Assembly: GCA_949297565.1 (NCBI GenBank)
Contig: CASFUI010000320.1
Span: 1-8,241, forward strand
Direction: 5' to 3'
DNA: 8,241 nt
Source: an uncultured Eubacteriales bacterium
GTDB lineage: Bacteria > Bacillota > Clostridia > Lachnospirales > Lachnospiraceae
Of the stretch, positions 6,933 through 8,241 are shown piece by piece (position 1 is the first letter of the stretch; each line of letters starts with the position of its first letter). The position numbers and the translations under genes are program-made. The notes beneath the pieces were generated by a model. The model saw nothing but the letters and a program-made list of their open reading frames with translations. It was not told where the DNA came from and did not search any database.

Positions 6933-7155
6933 AAAATAAATGTTTAAAGATTTCGTTTTTAAAGAAGATTACACGGAGGTCAGACTGAAAAATCACGCTG
7001 AGATGCTGATTGTTTCAATATTTTCACGCAAAGTATGACCTGCTGTTTGTGCAGGAGCGTCACAAACAGTTCTTATCGCAGAAGAAAATCCGCGTGTTCG
7101 GATTTTTATTCGCGTTCTTTCGCAAGAAACGCTCCGGAATGGAGATTAAAATAAA
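6928..7155 (+). repeat. 13-nt direct repeats bracketing the pyrE leader
   Basis: AGATTAAAATAAA occurs exactly at 6928-6940 and again at 7143-7155, the second copy ending immediately before the pyrE ATG. The left copy overlaps the proposed -10 box. The 202 nt between them form the structured leader. This could mark an insertion or duplication event; the repeats are AT-rich, so chance cannot be excluded. No terminal inverted repeats are visible inside them. Confidence 0.55.
7043..7144 (+). promoter_or_regulatory. Structured 5' leader of pyrE, possible RNA switch or attenuator
   Basis: Three hairpins in series: CTGTTTGTG/CACAAACAG (7043-7069, 9 bp, perfect); AAAATCCG/CGGATTTT followed by a T-rich run (7085-7110), terminator-like but with a weak GC core; and GCGTTCTT/AAGAACGC with one bulged A (7112-7132). 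The loop of the first holds GGAGCGT (7054-7060), complementary to ACGCTCC (7129-7135). The CTCC of that stretch (7132-7135) can instead pair with the pyrE Shine-Dalgarno GGAG (7141-7144) across a 5-nt loop. Competing pairings of this kind are typical of regulatory leaders. I see no PyrR-binding consensus and recognise no riboswitch class. It could also be an interspersed repeat without regulatory role. Confidence 0.4.
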
Positions 7156-7830
7156 ATGGAACAATACAAAAAAGATTTTATTGAATTTATGGTTGACTGC
7201 AATGTACTGAGGTTTGGAGAGTTCACGCTGAAGAGCGGAAGAAAATCTCCGTTTTTTATGAATGCGGGACTTTATGTGACAGGCTCGCAGCTTGAAAGGC
7301 TTGGCGAGTACTACGCAAAGGCTATTCATGACAGCTACGGCGATGATTTTGATGTGCTTTTTGGTCCGGCTTACAAGGGTATTCCGCTCAGTGTGGCTAC
7401 GACAATGGCTTACAGCAGACTTTACGGAAAAGAAATACGATACTGTTCTAACCGCAAAGAGGCAAAGGATCACGGGGATGCCGGCATTCTTTTGGGAAGC
7501 CCTATAAATGACGGCGACAGAATAGTTATAATTGAGGATGTCACGACCTCAGGGAAGTCGATAGAGGAGACGTTTCCGATTATACAGGCACAGGGGGATG
7601 TCACGATTAAGGGGCTTATGGTTTCTCTGAACAGAATGGAAAGAGGAAAATCAGAGAAGAGCGCGCTCTGTGAGATTAAAGAAAAGTACGGTTTTGACGC
7701 CAACGCGATAGTAAGCATGGCAGATGTTGTCGAGCATTTGTATAATAAGCCTTATAAGGGGCAGATTGTAATTAATGATGACATCAAGGCGGCGATAGAT
7801 AAATATTATGAAGAGTACGGAGCAAAATAA
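7156..7830 (+). CDS. pyrE: Orotate phosphoribosyltransferase
   Basis: Joins orotate to PRPP to form OMP and pyrophosphate. The 224-aa product has LKSGRKSPFF (26-35), GPAYKGIPL (70-78), the mobile catalytic loop NRKEAKDHG (99-107, with K101, K104 and H106), and the PRPP-binding signature RIVIIEDVTTSGKS (122-135) in which the E127-D128 pair contacts the ribose. The length fits the E. coli-type PyrE branch, which is slightly longer than the Bacillus form. The start ATG follows GGAG (7141-7144) at 11 nt, a somewhat long spacing that, with the upstream CTCC able to pair to it, suggests controlled translation. It is cut off from pyrC-pyrD by the terminator at 6852-6893 but lies only 23 nt before the next gene, so it heads a second unit with the small membrane protein and the VanZ-like gene. 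Confidence 0.97.
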   Translation: MEQYKKDFIEFMVDCNVLRFGEFTLKSGRKSPFFMNAGLYVTGSQLERLGEYYAKAIHDSYGDDFDVLFGPAYKGIPLSVATTMAYSRLYGKEIRYCSNRKEAKDHGDAGILLGSPINDGDRIVIIEDVTTSGKSIEETFPIIQAQGDVTIKGLMVSLNRMERGKSEKSALCEIKEKYGFDANAIVSMADVVEHLYNKPYKGQIVINDDIKAAIDKYYEEYGAK

Positions 7831-7853
7831 TATTTAGTTTTGGAGGGATTGTC

Positions 7854-8006
7854 ATGGATGAAAAATTATATAAAAAAATAAAAAAAATAGGCGCGTCAAA
7901 TCTCGTTTTCGGAATTTTGACGCTCGTGTTCGGAATAGCCGCGGGTGTGATATTGGTAGTTGACGGTGCAAGACTTCTGGCACATAAATCAGAAAATCTA
8001 TTTTAA
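7854..8006 (+). CDS. Small single-span membrane protein, 50 aa
   Basis: A 50-residue ORF with a strong ribosome site, GGAGGG (7842-7847), 6 nt before the ATG. The N-terminus is very basic (KLYKKIKKIG, residues 4-13), followed by one hydrophobic span (about 17-36, rich in Val, Ile, Leu and Gly) and a short polar tail ending DGARLLAHKSENLF (37-50). The positive N-terminal flank predicts N-in, C-out orientation. I do not recognise a named family and assign no function. It starts 23 nt after pyrE and ends 11 nt before the VanZ-like gene, so it is probably translated from the same mRNA. Its real status rests on the ribosome site, the tight spacing on both sides, and the membrane-protein pattern. 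Confidence 0.8.
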   Translation: MDEKLYKKIKKIGASNLVFGILTLVFGIAAGVILVVDGARLLAHKSENLF

Positions 8007-8017
8007 AAGAGGACTTC

Positions 8018-8241
8018 ATGAAAAATAAAAGATTAAGAAGTCTTCTTAAGTGGAGTGCTTTTATTTTATACATTGGGGCTCTTGTGTATTTTGTGTTTTT
8101 TGCCGAGATGTTCGGAAGAGTACATGTTCCCGAAAATTACAGATATAATCTTGTGCCATTTAAGGAGATAAAGCGTTTTTTGATATATTATGACCAGCTT
8201 GGAAAGACGGCAGTGCTCTTAAATCTTCTGGGAAATGTTGC
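8018..8241 (+). CDS. VanZ-like family membrane protein (partial, 5' end)
   Basis: Reads open from the ATG at 8018 to the window edge (74 codons), with AGAGGA (8008-8013) 4 nt upstream. After a basic start (KNKRLRSLLK) comes a membrane span (about 11-31, ending FVFFAEMFG) and then the pattern YNLVPFKEIKRF (about 44-55) and NLLGNV near the cut, which is the hallmark of VanZ-like proteins (an NL-PF block followed by a second span starting NLLGN). VanZ itself confers low-level teicoplanin resistance, but most family members are of unknown role and this one should not be read as a resistance gene. It sits downstream of pyrE and the 50-aa membrane protein, likely in the same transcript. Confidence 0.88.
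   Translation, partial: MKNKRLRSLLKWSAFILYIGALVYFVFFAEMFGRVHVPENYRYNLVPFKEIKRFLIYYDQLGKTAVLLNLLGNV

Noticed and set aside
6940..7038. 32-codon ORF in the pyrE leader (MFKDFVFKEDYTEV...)
   Set aside because: No ribosome site, starts almost at the predicted transcription start, and resembles nothing I recognise. It could be a leader peptide or a gene remnant, but the sequence alone does not support it.
6941..7155. PyrR-binding attenuator or known riboswitch ahead of pyrE
   Set aside because: I could not find the conserved PyrR anti-antiterminator sequence or any riboswitch core I know; the leader is reported only as structured RNA.
7010..7210. 66-codon ORF overlapping the pyrE start
   Set aside because: It starts at TTG without a ribosome site, runs through the leader hairpins and overlaps pyrE out of frame.

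Overview
The window comes from a low-to-mid GC Gram-positive anaerobe, most likely a member of the Clostridia and plausibly Lachnospiraceae. This is inferred from the class 1B dihydroorotate dehydrogenase pair (pyrK plus pyrD), the second OMP-decarboxylase type of PyrF, strong GGAGG-type ribosome sites, and a VanZ-like and a YcxB-like membrane protein. No taxonomic marker gene is present.

Layout. Positions 1-209 hold the 5' part of a membrane-protein gene on the minus strand. It diverges from a rightward block across about 200 bp of AT-rich DNA (210-415). The rightward block starts with a soluble GAF-PAS-GGDEF-EAL cyclic-di-GMP enzyme (416-2557). With only a 37-nt gap and no visible terminator, the pyrimidine genes follow: pyrC (2595-3917), pyrF (4066-4992), pyrK (5123-5890) and pyrD (5890-6834), closed by a strong intrinsic terminator (6852-6893). 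A candidate new promoter and a structured leader of about 215 nt precede pyrE (7156-7830). After it come a 50-aa single-span membrane protein (7854-8006) and the start of a VanZ-family gene that runs off the window (8018-8241).

Function. PyrC closes carbamoyl-aspartate to dihydroorotate. PyrD/PyrK oxidises it to orotate and passes the electrons through FAD and a 2Fe-2S cluster to NAD+. PyrE adds PRPP to make OMP, and PyrF decarboxylates OMP to UMP. The first steps (carAB, pyrB/pyrI) and the regulator pyrR are not in the window.

Unusual points. No wholly new protein system is visible, and the genes themselves are recognisable. The unexplained structure lies between genes: a tandem double-hairpin repeat between pyrC and pyrF whose edge supplies the pyrC stop codon; a palindromic element of about 63 bp between pyrF and pyrK, bordered by 8-bp direct repeats like a MITE; and a pyrE leader with several hairpins and competing pairings that include the Shine-Dalgarno. 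The direct linkage of a cyclic-di-GMP enzyme to pyr genes is the other point worth checking.
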